From Iamia sp038233075 (GTDB lineage: Bacteria; Actinomycetota; Acidimicrobiia; Acidimicrobiales; Iamiaceae): 64,000 nt of DNA. This document shows positions 63,225 through 64,000 of this stretch, one piece after another. A model generated the notes under the pieces. That model was not told where the DNA came from and made no database searches. It saw nothing but the letters and a program-made list of their open reading frames with translations. The stretch spans positions 62,001 through 126,000 of the forward strand of contig JBBSMQ010000008.1 of assembly GCA_038233075.1 (NCBI GenBank), given 5' to 3'. A program made the translations under genes and the position numbers. How positions within the stretch are numbered: the first letter of the stretch is position 1; each line of letters starts with the position of its first letter.

Positions 63225-64000
63225 TCACACCGTGACCAGGGGGGCGATCTCGGCCAGCTTGGCGTCGCCGATGCCCCGGACCTCCAGGAGCTCCTCGACC
63301 GAGGAGAAGCCGCCGTTCTCGGCGCGGTACGTGACGATGGTCCCGGCGATGGCCGGTCCGACGCCCGGCAACTCGTCCAGCTCGTCCTCCGAGGCGGTGT
63401 TGAGGTCGATGAGGGCGGCGGGTCCCTCTCCCGGCGCACCGTCGGGCCCCGGCGCGCCGGCGGGCAGGTCGGGGGCGGCCACCGGTGGCGGCACCTCCTC
63501 GCCCACCCGCGGGACGTAGACCCGGGCCCCGTCCACCAGGGGCGCGGCCAGGTTGATCCGAGCGGCATCGGCGTCGGGGGCCAAGCCTCCGGCGGCTCGC
63601 ACCAGGTCGTCGACACGGGCCGTGGGCGCCAGCCGGTAGATGCCGGGGTGGGCCACCGCACCGGCCGCGTGGGCGATCAGCTCGGTCGGCGCCGAGGTGG
63701 TGGACGCACCCGCCGCCTCCGTCGCGACGGCGCCGTCGGCGGCGCCCGCGGTCGCCCCGGCCTCGGTCGTGGCACGCGGCAGGGCCTCCTCGAACGGGGC
63801 CGGTGCCGGCCGGAGGAGCCAGGCGGCGGCGATCGCGGCCACCACCGCGGCGGCACCCCACGCCACCAGCCGGAGATCGAGGCCCAGGCGTCTCCGCAGG
63901 TCGACCAGCCGGTCGCTCCAGGAGGAGACGTCGTGGTCCTCGAATCGGAGGTCATCGTCGGCGACCGGTGGGTCGTCCCACGGATCGGGGTCGTCGAGGG
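63225..64000 (-). CDS. comEA: ComEA-type DNA-binding competence protein (5' end beyond window)
   Basis: One membrane helix (AWGAAAVVAAIAAAWLL), a Thr/Ala-rich linker, an SLBB domain (AHAAGAVAHPGIYRLAPTAR), a Pro-rich spacer, and a C-terminal double helix-hairpin-helix (IDLNTASEDELDELPGVGPA, LLEVRGIGDAKLAEIAPLV). It binds incoming DNA outside the membrane for ComEC. A GTG at 63866 could start it, but the frame continues with plausible acidic cytosolic residues (DDLRFEDHDVSSWSDRLVDL) to the window edge, so I treat it as partial. Confidence 0.92.
   Translation of the reverse strand, partial: LDDPDPWDDPPVADDDLRFEDHDVSSWSDRLVDLRRRLGLDLRLVAWGAAAVVAAIAAAWLLRPAPAPFEEALPRATTEAGATAGAADGAVATEAAGASTTSAPTELIAHAAGAVAHPGIYRLAPTARVDDLVRAAGGLAPDADAARINLAAPLVDGARVYVPRVGEEVPPPVAAPDLPAGAPGPDGAPGEGPAALIDLNTASEDELDELPGVGPAIAGTIVTYRAENGGFSSVEELLEVRGIGDAKLAEIAPLVTV

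Overview
The window is 64 kb of very GC-rich, densely coded bacterial chromosome. The gene content points to an actinobacterium: a tiny bL37-type ribosomal protein, FtsEX, a BldD-like regulator, a 180-kDa-class NAD-glutamate dehydrogenase, an F420-type luciferase-like enzyme and many leaderless genes. I infer class Acidimicrobiia (Iamia/Ilumatobacter-like), but no rRNA is present to prove it.

Layout. 0-9.6 kb: ychF, a PHP phosphoesterase, bL37, a MerR/thioredoxin pair with matching MerR operators, a thiolase/DUF35 pair divergent from a P450, ftsE-ftsX and prfB. 9.8-14 kb: a heterodimeric ABC exporter and a MazF-type toxin-antitoxin pair. 14-21 kb: secA, hpf, comF, an aldo/keto reductase and ahcY. 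21-29 kb: a catabolic/accessory stretch with an SDR/LLM pair under a KstR-like box, a D-aminoacylase-like amidohydrolase, and several decayed genes (surE-like, a BAAT-type lipoprotein, PPK2) around a DUF559 protein flanked by palindromic repeats. 29-45 kb: gdh, mutM, two TM2 proteins, recO/yihY divergent, a DinG-like helicase, a broken toxin-antitoxin locus, then era-corC-ybeY-phoH. 45-54 kb: an inferred deletion scar joining two headless genes, an acetyl-CoA carboxylase-type protein, hemW, a bldD-like gene, rsmE, dnaJ, hrcA (with a CIRCE operator) and a photolyase. 54-64 kb: an RHH/PIN-like toxin-antitoxin module, a membrane-protein gene with an in-frame stop, lepA, a frameshifted metallophosphoesterase, rpsT, holA, a small repeat-bearing gene, comEC and comEA (cut by the window edge).

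Three themes stand out. (1) For many genes a TAnnnT -10 box lies 6-8 bases before the start codon, so leaderless transcription appears common and fixes several starts. (2) Intergenic spaces carry many 37-52 bp palindromic elements with 8-13 bp outer arms and often a nested inner hairpin. They fall into several sequence families, and at three loci two units are offset by exactly 71 bp. (3) Eight loci look broken or truncated. Either real gene decay or base-calling indels could explain most of these, and raw reads would decide.
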